NCBI GenBank assembly: GCA_018873245.2 | Contig: JAEMBT020000005.1 | Span: 9,932,001 to 9,996,000, forward strand | DNA from: Archegozetes longisetosus | Lineage: Eukaryota > Arthropoda > Arachnida > Sarcoptiformes > Trhypochthoniidae | Direction: 5' to 3' | DNA: 64,000 nt | Shown: in pieces, positions 53,701 to 64,000 of the stretch | Numbering within the stretch: position 1 is the stretch's first letter | Layout: every line of letters begins with the position of its first letter | The notes under the pieces: generated by a model | Database searches by the model: none | Seen by the model: only the letters and a program-made list of their open reading frames with translations | Told to the model about the DNA's origin: nothing | Program-made: the position numbers and the translations under genes

Positions 53701-54320
53701 ATTCAACAGATTTAATATTCAATCTGAATAACTTCATAAACAGTACATAATTGGGCCACGACTCAGAAAAATTAGTATAGAGAAAAAAGAGATAAATAGC
53801 TCGTGAAATAACTATTACGGATAGGATTTAAAACAGATAAAGTCAGTGCTTCTGATAGTTAGGGGTCTAGAAGAAAATGATGGAAAGATTGCATTATTAG
53901 ATAGTGAACTAGAAGTAGGAGATATTTCTCTCTCTTTCCCTTTTTTCGTAAATCATAGCGAGATCAACAAAATACTACTGTTTTTAGAGCTAAGCAATGG
54001 ATTTATAACGACTTAAGGCTAGAGTTTTCCAAAATATCATTACTTTTTTTAGGCTATTGCCTATTGAGGTCTAACAATAATTGGGAGATTGACATAATAT
54101 TTTATGTGTTATTTTGAGGATATTTTTTGTGGGCTTTGCGATGAGAGAGGAAGTTATGATTCTTTTTCTTGTAACTTCTTATGAAGTTAGGATTCTTTTA
54201 GATAGCTATTTTTTGGATAATATTTATCGGAAATTTTTCACAACTTTTTTAAACGGAACATATAATAATTAAACTGAGTTTTCCTTTTAGGAAACTCTCC
54301 AGTTTGCAGTTGATCTTTTT

Positions 54321-54360
54321 GAAGAATTTTGAAGAATTTTGAAGAATTTTGAAGATTTTT
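54321..54360. repeat. 4 x 10 bp tandem repeat
   Basis: GAAGAATTTT four times, the last copy slightly altered. Confidence 0.9.
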
Positions 54361-54840
54361 GAAAACTTAAGACCAATTTTTCGAAAACATATAAAAAGTT
54401 TACAAATAGACAGTGACTTTTCAGTCTCTATTCATTGAAGAATTCAATCAAAATGTCGAAGAATTTTCCTCTCAATTACTGCTATTATAGCTATGCATAA
54501 AAAGCAAATCATATTATTATAGGCAGAAAAAATTGAATAACATTTCGATACTCTATCAAAAGAAGTAGAAGAAAAAAATTCTAAATCGAAAAAATAGAGT
54601 ATAAAGAGAGACACAAAAGAGTAAAATAAAAGTGAAACGGTTTGCAATCATCGAGAACTACACTCTCGAGAGAGATTCTGGTTATGATAATACCAATAGA
54701 TCCAAAATCAGAGCCAACAATCAGTTGTAAGCAATTGATAGAATAGAAAAATATCTGGAGCTAAAAAATCACTCTTAAAATCCAGCGCCAAAACTGAATA
54801 ACCGCATTGAATGCCAATTGTCCTGAATGGTGGAGATATC

Positions 54841-55060
54841 CAGTCAAACCTCGTTATAGTCAATTTAAGAATTAGTTATTATTGAAAATTCTCAATATTG
54901 AGAATAGTTTACATCAAATATTTGCAGATGTTCCTTATATTGAAAATTGTTAATATTGGAAGTTCTCGATATCGAAAATTCGTCGTATCGAAAACTTTAT
55001 AGATAGCAATTTTGCAAAACGTTTCTCTACACATTGGTTTACTGTAACGAGGTTCTACTG
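54841..55060. mobile_element. 220 bp TIR element
   Basis: Left end CAGTCAAACCTCGTTATAGT; right end TGTAACGAGGTTCTACTG, its inverted match. Flanked by TC and CA, so the TA duplication has decayed. The interior has repeated GATATCGAAAATTCG-like segments seen in other copies. Confidence 0.7.
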
Positions 55061-57324
55061 CATAGATGTCATGTATCGCCTGCTACTAGAATAAGACTAA
55101 TAAATTCTGGACTAGAATTCGGAATAAGATAGAAAAATATAGAGATAGGAAAAGCAGAGAGAAAGAAAAAATAACAGCAAAAAAGTCAAGTTATTTCATA
55201 AGATGTGATACTATTTTGGACACAATTCTAACTGATAGCCAATCATATCATTCAATGTTATTCTACTATTTCTCCATCTCTTTTCCTATTCTATGCTCTC
55301 TTTCTCTTTATGGGTTCTGATGTGTCCATCATCGGGAAGCAGTGATGCGATAGAATGGAACAACTATGACATGGAAGCCCACAAGAAGTCATAATAAGCA
55401 CCAAAAGTTCTGCTACAAGAGAGAGATGGGAAAGACTGTGTTTTTGTGTTGCACTTGAATCGGTTGAATCGGTTTATCGCGGATACCAAATAGCTATCAA
55501 ACAATATGTCTTATTAAAACTCTATATATTAAATCTAGAACATTAGCCATTAGTTTCTTCCTTTATCTATATCTTCGTAATATGCATTCATATAGATTTG
55601 TTATTTTAGCTTTAAGTCACCTTTTACAGATTTTACTAAACTTGTATTTATTACTTTTATAGATCCTTTAGGCTTTTGTTCAAATCTCACTTTTAGTTTG
55701 ATTTACTTTAACATTTGTTTTCAATTTTAACTCTTTTCTTAAAAGAGATTCATTTTTAGACATTTTAAGCTACTTTCCTACTCTATGCTTCACCTATTTT
55801 GAGTATTAATTGTTGGACATCTTGAAGTTGTTTTATTAAAATTCAGACTTCAATTCGGTTGGACTATTTGTTATATTTCAGTTTTTAAACGATTTTTAAC
55901 AAAAACCTTAAAAAACTAAACAAAATTCTTTGGACATACAAACTTTTCTTTGAGAATAAATGCTTTTATAATGAATTATGATTTTTATTTCAAGAGTTTT
56001 AGTCGCGAAATGTTTTCTGAAAATGTTGAACTAAAAAGTTTTGTTGAACCAAAGAAAAAAAGAAAATTATTAATAGTAGCAAATAGTGTCACGTCTTCTA
56101 TAGAGATGATAGAAAATTAAATAGAGTTAAGAGGAATTGATAGAAAGGAATGAGATTTGAGTTTGTTTTGCCAACAATAGGGTTGGCGTGAGATTAGGCA
56201 TCAAAGAAGAGGTAGGGATTAGTACCAGTAGCAGAAATGCCTTCACTTTCGGCCAATGGATTAATTAAATCCTTTGTATATGTGTCTTTTGTGTTTAGGA
56301 GAAGACAATCATAGACTAGAAGAAAATTGACCAATTTCATCTTATATTAACATTACAGACTTATTACACCTTTAGGTAATCGTTAAAAGTTTTTCATTCT
56401 TTTAATTCTAATTATTAGACACTTTTTCCAATTTAGATATAGGATTCAAATACTATGTTTTCATCTTTTATCTTAACATTTCTTATGAACAAAATTTAGT
56501 TTCGATTGAAGTTAATTAAAAAAGAAATTTTAAACAACTCCTAATTAACAAGCAAAATTGACTTAAAGGCATAGAAAAAACGTTTTTAGTATTTATGATT
56601 ATCAGTAGGATATGTTAGGAGAAAAAGATGAGCCTTAATTGGATTTGATTACGAGCTCAATTGACTATGTAGTGTTTTGTCTTAAGTTTGTTTTCAGTCA
56701 AACTTTATTCTTTAGATTTTTGGGGCTTAATGGATGCTAAGTCGGATTCTATTCAAGGCACAAATGAGAAAACTATTGTCACACATAAGAGCTATAGATA
56801 CAGAATATTCTCTGTGATGAGAGAAGAAAAAAAATCCGATACTAGTCAAAGATGTACTGATTGGAGAAAAAGCATCGAAAAGCTTGTAGGGAAACAAGAA
56901 ATAATTGGTTAGACTATTGCAAGTGTTGATAATCTTAAGGGTTGTTGTTTCGAAAAATGTTATTTGGCAAAAAATTAGGTCACTAACTTTGTACACAATT
57001 TGTACAACCATTCGCCTTAATGGCAATTTTCAAATGATTTAAAAACAATCTCATGAGAATATTCTTCTCTAGAATATTCTTCTCTTAGAATACAATCGTT
57101 ATTCACTTTATTTCGATTTGGAGAATAGGAAAAACTTTTTTGGTTAAGGAATAGAGTAGAGAATAAAACCTTTTCTGTTCGATCTCTTGTATAACTTTTT
57201 ATAATAAATGAACTCTACATAGAAGTGACAGTTATTGTGTTTTCGTCTTTTATCTTGTGCTCAATTAATTTTTAAAGTGTATCAATAGATAGGGATAGAA
57301 AAAGACATTACCAGAAAAATTTTA
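55061..57324. other. AT-rich intergenic DNA, no supported gene
   Basis: Slightly GC-richer patches at about 55310-55490 and 56170-56300 could be exon or promoter fragments, but no frame, domain or splice pair supports them. A 74-codon charged frame (56688-56912, +) follows a CAG but overlaps a 99-codon frame on the other strand. Confidence 0.4.
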
Positions 57325-57529
57325 CAGTCAATTCAAAGTTATAACAAAGTTTGACAGAATCAAATTTAAAGCCAGTCCCTATAGGTTACTAAATGTTAAT
57401 AAATTCAATGTTTAAAAATCGATGGCAGAAATACAGTTTAAAGAAAAATTAGATATAACAAAATTCGATATAACAAAATTCGATCTCAGCTATAAATTCT
57501 TTCAACTTTCTAGCCACGAGGTTATACTG
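57325..57529. mobile_element. 205 bp TIR element, TA-flanked
   Basis: Left end CAGTCAATTCAAAGTTATAA, right end CCACGAGGTTATACTG, with TA immediately outside both ends. Its left end is more decayed than its right. Confidence 0.65.
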
Positions 57530-59292
57530 TATATAGCTCTGACCAAACATAAGAACTGGGCTTTGAAAAGCAAATAATATATAGATTTCTATATTATATG
57601 TCATACGATATGAATTTTTAAAAATAAATTTTGATAAAAGATTTTTCTTCTCTTAGTTTATTTCCTTTCTTATACTTAAATAATATATAAATCCATTACT
57701 TCTATAGTAATTGATATTAAAAATGTAAACACAAGAGGTTTGACAAATATACGGAACAAAAAAATATTATATAGCATTTTTGAGTTCTCCTCTTTTTTAA
57801 TATCTATAATGGATTTTTCAACATTTAACTGATAGTTTATTAGAATTATCTCTACTCTTCAGTAGCTCGAATAATAAATAGTTAGATATTTACTACTGAT
57901 CTAGTCTTATAACAAACTTGAGCAAATAGTTTAGCAAACAAGTAATACAGTTCTTAAATAATCAATATCAATATATTTGCCAAAACTAGATTTCTTAAGC
58001 TCATGTCTTCATTGAAAATAGAGTATAACAACTTTGAATTTATTCCATTGGTTTAGATTATGTCTGCCAGAAATTTATCATTATTTTCAACTTGAAATTA
58101 TTAGCCTTTTTATATGATATATATTTTTCGTTTGGAATTAATATGAAATCTGAATTTATTAAACTTTACCAGCAACTGTGTAACAAATCATCTATGATTA
58201 GTTTAACTGTTTTCCATTACTTCTTCAAACATTATTTCGTATACTTTTCTACCAAAACCTTCATCTTAACCTTTCAAAACCAATTTTAAATTTCAATTCT
58301 CAGTGGCGTAAATCCTTTTCGTTACGCCTCTGTCTAGTTATTCAATTGCTTCTAAAGGCAGAAAATTATCCGAAAATTTATGATAACTTATTTGTTGATA
58401 AATAATTTATCAGCATAACGAAAAAAAAATTATACATAATTTGTTTGACTTTTTGAATGATATATAATATAATGTATTTTTCAGAGTATGTTTTGATTGC
58501 ACGACATTTGAGGTTCACTTAAAAATCAGAGTTTCACAAGTAGATGCATAAAAAATAGGACACAATTTGAATTCAAAGATGTTCCTCACCAATCTCATGA
58601 TCTGATTACTCCAGAAATTTTCAATTCAGTCAACAATCTATTTGATTATGATTTGAGTGAGAAAGAAAATTGATAGCACGTAAATCGAAATATATGTCAA
58701 TCTTTTAACTTCTGAATTCATTTTCTTCTTCGATAAATTGAAAAATTAATTAAAGTGAACATCAGAAATTTTTTAACGTGTATTATATGAAATTTGTTTT
58801 ATGAGTGTTATATTGGGAGAAAAACTGATTTCCAAGCTGAACAACATTTTTTATTAATTAATTTTATTTATTAAATAAAGAATTGATAGAAAAAAAACAA
58901 TAAACTCCCAATTCTGAAGAGAAAATTAATTAGAGATTGACTGAAAAAGTATTTTCTTTCTTATAATTGAATTTATTCAGTGAAGCGAAACTCTTGCATA
59001 ACAATAGCGGTTAACCATAGCTTACAAAATCACAATTCAATAGCATATAGAGAGAGAGAAAAGTCATTTGAAAAAATATAGCTAACTATATCTCAAACTT
59101 ATACTAGTTATTGATATATTAAAATTGAATTCTAAATAAGAATAGTTGACTGTATTAAAAATGATTTTTCTAGATTTCTTTAAGAAAAAATACTTTTATG
59201 TATTGTTATCTTTGGCGGTAACAGTTTGTTCGGTGATATATCATACTTTTTTACTGATAATAGTAATAATAGTTATGCTATCATACAGAGTA
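57530..59292. other. AT-rich intergenic DNA, no supported gene
   Basis: I see no repeats above background and no convincing frames here. Confidence 0.4.
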
Positions 59293-59502
59293 CAGTCATA
59301 CCTCGTTATGCTTAGTTTTAAGTTTAGATTCAATTTTTAGATTGTTTCTAATTTCTGGTTATGTTCACTTTAGGTTATATGAAATTTCGAGTTATGTCGA
59401 TATTATGGTTATATGGAATTAGAATATTTTTACATAGAATTGGCATAGAATTACATAGAATTTTTACATAACATTCTAGTTGACTGCGAGGAGGTTTTAC
59501 AG
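59293..59502. mobile_element. 210 bp TIR element, TA-flanked
   Basis: Left end CAGTCATACCTCGTTATGCT; right end CGAGGAGGTTTTACAG. TA lies on both sides. The interior has tandem ACATAGAATT-like units. Confidence 0.65.
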
Positions 59503-60454
59503 TAGAAGCAAAAAGTAAGATACAAAACGATAGAGAATTGGTTTTGTATTGAAAGTGTAATTGAAAAAAGAGTAATTTTTTTCTATAGTAAACTTTTATA
59601 TAACAAGTTATACTGTAGTCGAAGATTTTTTCAGGCTTTAAAAATTACTTTCTCCACTGAGGAATTACAGTTAAATCTAAGTATAGAGTAATAGAGATGT
59701 AAATTTCCTTTTAATAATATCGTTTCAAACTCATATTCAATTTGGATGAAGTCTAAGAATGAAGAATTAATAATAATGTTCAAGATTAAGGTCTTGGGTA
59801 TCTTTAAATACAATATGAGATCAACTTTTTATAAGTGTTTTTTATGCTTAGCTATAATTGAAAATTATTATAATTTATGGCTTCAGATTATTTCTGTCTT
59901 AATATACAATATATTTCTCTCGTTTAATAATCATTCAGTTTTACTCATCATAAACGCTAATAACCCATGAAATGAATAATTAATTATTTCACTCAAAAGC
60001 TAATTGAATATTTCATGCGATCAGAAAATTATTTTTTCACATTCATTTTTCCTACTTTTCAATAATATTTTTGGTTTTGAAATCTTTTTCCTAACTTCAC
60101 GCACGCTTTGGACTATTTTAGGGTCATTTCTACTGAAAAATAAGATATTTTTCGGGTTTAGGAAGATTTTTGAGCTATACTGTAAAATTTGAATTAAGAG
60201 TTAACATGTATTGTAATGTCTCTATTAAGTGTAACACTTTAATGTGAAATACAAGCTAATTACGGTGTTTTGGAAGAAAAGCTTTCGGAAATTTGATCAA
60301 TCGGTTTTAGAAGAATAGCACGATTTGGGAAAACTGAATAATACATATAAAAGCTTTTCTCACGTTAAATATCGTTGAAGAGTTAAGTTAGCACATGATA
60401 AAAAATTATTTACTCAAAAGCCAAGTTGTTCCGAATCTAATTTTTGTTATAAGA

Positions 60455-60460
<6 letters not shown>

Positions 60461-60517
<57 letters not shown>
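60461..60517. repeat. (TC)n microsatellite
   Basis: About 28 uninterrupted TC units. Confidence 0.97.
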
Positions 60518-60520
<3 letters not shown>

Positions 60521-61518
60521 CCCAAACAATATTTCTTCTCATATATACAAAAAATATCAAAATATTCAACGTTCTACTAATACAAAAAATTCAAACTCAA
60601 AGCTAGAAAAAGGCGTCTCTTTTAAAATTTTCTGTGTTTGACAACGTTATTCATCATTGGGTGGTATAAGAAATTGGGTAAAGATTTTTTCAATGCTCAG
60701 GATAGAGAAAAATTGGTTAGCTTGTTTGGTATTTCGTTGAGATATCATATAACACATGAAAAACAAATTTTTACTCACTTCTTAGTATTGGAGGAGTAAA
60801 GAAAAAATTAGTTTACAGTCAAATCTGATTAGACTTTAGAAATGAACTGAACATCTATTAAAGGCTAGGCTCTAGAATCTTAGTTTAACGCATTTTTCCG
60901 ATGCATTTCTCACTCTCCGAGCTATTATTCAAGTATTTTAATTAAATAAATTAATCTTAAGCTCTATACAAATGGTTTGTATTTTGCAAGTATAGCATAT
61001 TTAGCACTATTTCTTAATTACATCTTATAATTATAGGGATTTTTTAGTCATTTTTATTACTGATAAATATATAACGTGTGAAAACTATAGAAAATTTGTT
61101 TTTTATGCATATATTGACCTAATTTTCATGAGAGATACTTAAAAATATCCACAAATTTTATAACCTCTGGTCAAAGGACTGATATTTCAGACTATTTTTC
61201 ATCCCTTAATAAACATTAGACTAGAAGAAAAAAATTCGTTTAACGACTCATTGATTGATCGAAGAGAGAAAAATAAAAATCAATTAATTTGAAGGCTCTT
61301 GAAAACAGTGAAGTGTTTTGTGAAAAAAGAGTGTATCGCCTCTCCAAGTAGAGTGAAAAAACTCAATACCAATACAACTGAGCAATGGCAGAGAGAAATG
61401 TATGATTCGAAAAATATTTTCTCAGTAATTTATCAAAGTCTAGATAACTTTGTTTTACACCAAAATTGACAGTTTGGTACTTTAGATCAGTATAGAAATC
61501 GTATTTTCGGGATACCTA

Positions 61519-61706
61519 CAGTCAATTCTTGTAATAGTGAACTTTCGACTAAACATATTCTCAATGCAAGTAATTTTCGGTCTAAGAAAAACTCAAAAAA
61601 GTTTCGATATAAACTTTCAGCACAACGAAATTTCAATTTAGAGACTTTTCTATACACGAAACTTCAGATAAGATCTGTTAAGCTTGAATTTAATGAGTTT
61701 TTACTG
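61519..61706. mobile_element. 188 bp TIR element, TA-flanked
   Basis: Left end CAGTCAATTCTTGTAATAGT; right end TTAATGAGTTTTTACTG. TA flanks both ends. A decayed copy of the family: only the outermost bases and the spacing match well. Confidence 0.55.
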
Positions 61707-62581
61707 TATGTGGATGAAGATAAAAAAGCCTCTCAATTAATAATTTATTTTATCTCAGCTTTTAGACGCAAATTTTTCGATCAAACTCTATATCGAATTT
61801 CTGACTTAATTTTGATTCAGGGTGAGAAAAAACTCATCAGATATGTATATATATTTAAAAAACGTTAATGCACTTCGAGATTAAGTGATCATTTATTTGA
61901 TTCATTAATGCAGTGGAGTTTTAAAGCTTACAAGAAAATTCTTTAGCTCTCATTAGAAGTATTACTAATTATTCAGATAACATATAATGCCAGCATTAAA
62001 AACATCATCAAATTTAAATAGAGACTTAATAAAGTTTAAAGATTTAAAGCTTGCACAAAATGATCACTTTTACGTCATGTAATGTTTTGTTAGCCGGAAA
62101 TAAGCTTTATACAAATTATATAAACCTTGAACTTTAAGTAAAGGCTATTATAAATAGAGTTTAGTGCCAACAAAACTAAATCAAAGATAAGCTTTACACT
62201 TCAAAACAATAAGATTAATAATGAATTCATTGAAATATTATCTAATGTTATGAATAACTAATGTTTCAATAGGATTTCACTTATGCCTAATGTATACAAA
62301 CTTTAAGAAGATTTTACTTAAGAAATTCAATCTTATTCTAACTTCAAATCGATCTAATGCTTTTAAGATCTAAGTAAAAGTTAGAAAACACTCAAATATT
62401 AAGATAATTTTCTGAATAAATTTTTGTTTAAATAAATCGTTACTTCTCTGAAAGATATGAAACGTTAACTTATTTTTCTGATACATGTGAAAATAATAAA
62501 TAAATCACTTCATTTATACTAAGTTTTATCTATTCGAAAAAACTTTTTCTCTCATTAAATCCAACCAAAAGTTAAGGCTTC

Positions 62582-62613
62582 TTGCAAATGCAGTGAAAAA
62601 ACTGCATTTGGCA
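62582..62613. other. Short perfect hairpin
   Basis: TGCAAATGCAGT, a GAAAAA loop, then ACTGCATTTGGCA: nine perfect pairs extended past a one-base bulge. Too short for a microRNA precursor as it stands. Confidence 0.5.
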
Positions 62614-62848
62614 AAGATTTCAATCAAACTCATTCCCGAGATTGACATAATGAAACATTTTTTCTATCTTTTCAAAGTTCACAACACATTTTTGTTACAC
62701 TTGTATTCAATCGAGTGAATGAGTGACACACCAGTTGCTGAACTAAAACAAAAAAGAGATTTTTTTTGTTTTAAGAGGTATCTCATTGATTATGAATATG
62801 AATTTTATAGAACAAATTTATTCATTTATTTATTCATATGTATAGTTA

Positions 62849-63130
62849 CAGTCAAACCTCCTTATGGTCTAATCAAAAGGATAAGGGGACTATTTTACTT
62901 TATCAAAACTATTTTATATCGGATTCAATATTCTTCGTATCCAACATAAACCTCGTTATAACGAACCTCAAGAAACTTGAAAATTCACTCATTATAAAAA
63001 AACATTTAATATCGAAATTTCTTATATCAAAATTTGTTGATGTTGAAGCTGAATTAACTTTGAAAAGCATAGAAATTTCTTAATATAGAATTGATGGCGA
63101 ATCAAAATTTGATATAACTGGGTTTGACTG
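62849..63130. mobile_element. 282 bp TIR element, TA-flanked, possibly nested
   Basis: Left end CAGTCAAACCTCCTTATGGT; right end GATATAACTGGGTTTGACTG; TA on both sides. A second left-end-like motif (AAACCTCGTTATAACGAAC) lies inside at about 62948, suggesting a nested or rearranged copy. The longest member seen here. The short frames inside it are not similar to a transposase as far as I can tell. Confidence 0.75.
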
Positions 63131-63598
63131 TATACACAGTATAGTTAGAGCACATTAAAACATTAACCTAGCGTCACGTCTATAGTTAGCTCTCTTATGC
63201 TATTTTGAATGCATTAGCTAATAAATTATTCAATTGGGTTCACAAAATATAAAAAATTTACTGAATTCCCCTTTCATTTAGAGCCAGATAGAAATGAAAA
63301 CTATAGCAAGTATTCATTTAGTAAAATAGGTTTTAATAGGAATAATATGAATATTTTCTTTATTAGGCATTATTGTAATGAAGCAAATGTTGCTTCAAAT
63401 ACAAAATGAATTAATAATTTAAGTGAGAGTTAGAAAAACAATTTCACTCCTAGTTATGATGAGAGCGAAAAATAGACCTAAAAATGCTTTATTTTTTTCT
63501 GCATTATTACTATTAATGATAATTGTTATAATCGTTTCTCATTGTAATAATAATTATTAATATTTATAGTAATGAAGATTTACTGCACTTGTATATAC

Positions 63599-63601
<3 letters not shown>

Positions 63602-63667
<66 letters not shown>
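63602..63667. repeat. (GA)n microsatellite
   Basis: About 33 GA units, the longest dinucleotide run in the window. Confidence 0.97.
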
Positions 63668-63669
<2 letters not shown>

Positions 63670-64000
63670 ATAGTTGAGTAAACTTCTGATCCTATACTAA
63701 GCTATACAACGATTAAATAATAATTTTTTTGTTGGAATATGAATATGAATATGAAAACTAATGATAGGATAATAATAATCAATAAATTATAGGTTATTAT
63801 ATGAGACTAGATATCAAATTAAATGATTGTTTATCACATCATATCATAGTTTGGGTTGAGATGCAATATAGTAAACGGAAACTAAATGATAATTATCAAG
63901 CATTCTCTTCTTACTATTCTCTACTTACTATATCGCGTTTTGTTTGGACAGAGACAAAGTTTAATAAGATATTTAATTCTTCACGACTTATGTCTACTTA

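Noticed and set aside
56688..56912. 74-codon charged plus-strand frame after a CAG
   Set aside because: A longer frame overlaps it on the other strand, and it has no domain or splice partner. Chance frames of this size are common here.

Overview
The window is AT-rich eukaryotic (metazoan) DNA, with spliceosomal introns, many microsatellites and small inverted-repeat transposon relics. The only genes I can support firmly are two complete paralogues of the Kirre/Roughest (IrreC-rst, Neph/SYG-1) family of immunoglobulin cell-adhesion receptors. Ig domain 1 looks like the arthropod proteins and the C-terminus is Thr-His-Val. This suggests an arthropod or a close relative, but the sequence does not let me name a species.

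Layout: 1-9037 has no recognisable gene. 9038-19789 (+) is copy A: 10 coding exons, 760 residues. 19790-23987 is the spacer between the two 3' ends. 23988-32806 (-) is copy B: 11 coding exons, 770 residues. The copies lie tail to tail as an inverted duplicate. 32807-64000 has no conserved gene that I can recognise. It holds microsatellites, short tandem repeats, a cluster of TA-flanked terminal-inverted-repeat elements, one hAT-like relic and one weak candidate for a small secreted-protein gene near 39.4-39.8 kb.

Both proteins have a signal peptide, five Ig domains with their Cys pairs, one transmembrane helix, and a cytoplasmic tail ending Ala-Thr-His-Val, the family's PDZ-binding end. Exon lengths match exactly from exon 2 to exon 9 if the two B exons that correspond to A exon 5 are added together (482+242=724). 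B has an extra phase-2 intron that A lacks.

The most interesting signal is uneven divergence. The exons for Ig1 and the start of Ig2 are almost identical between copies, with runs of 97 and 156 bases without a difference. The next exon is only about 62% identical over its first 90 bases. Parts of several introns still align between copies, which argues for a lineage-specific duplication. Homogenisation of the ligand-binding domain by gene conversion, or unusually strong selection on it, could explain the pattern.

A second signal is a dispersed family of about nine 60-280 bp elements with ends like CAGTCAAACCTCGTTATAAC and TA flanks, probably non-autonomous pogo/Tigger-type transposons. One sits in intron 4 of copy A and is missing at the matching place in copy B. 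All coordinates and comparisons were made by hand reading.
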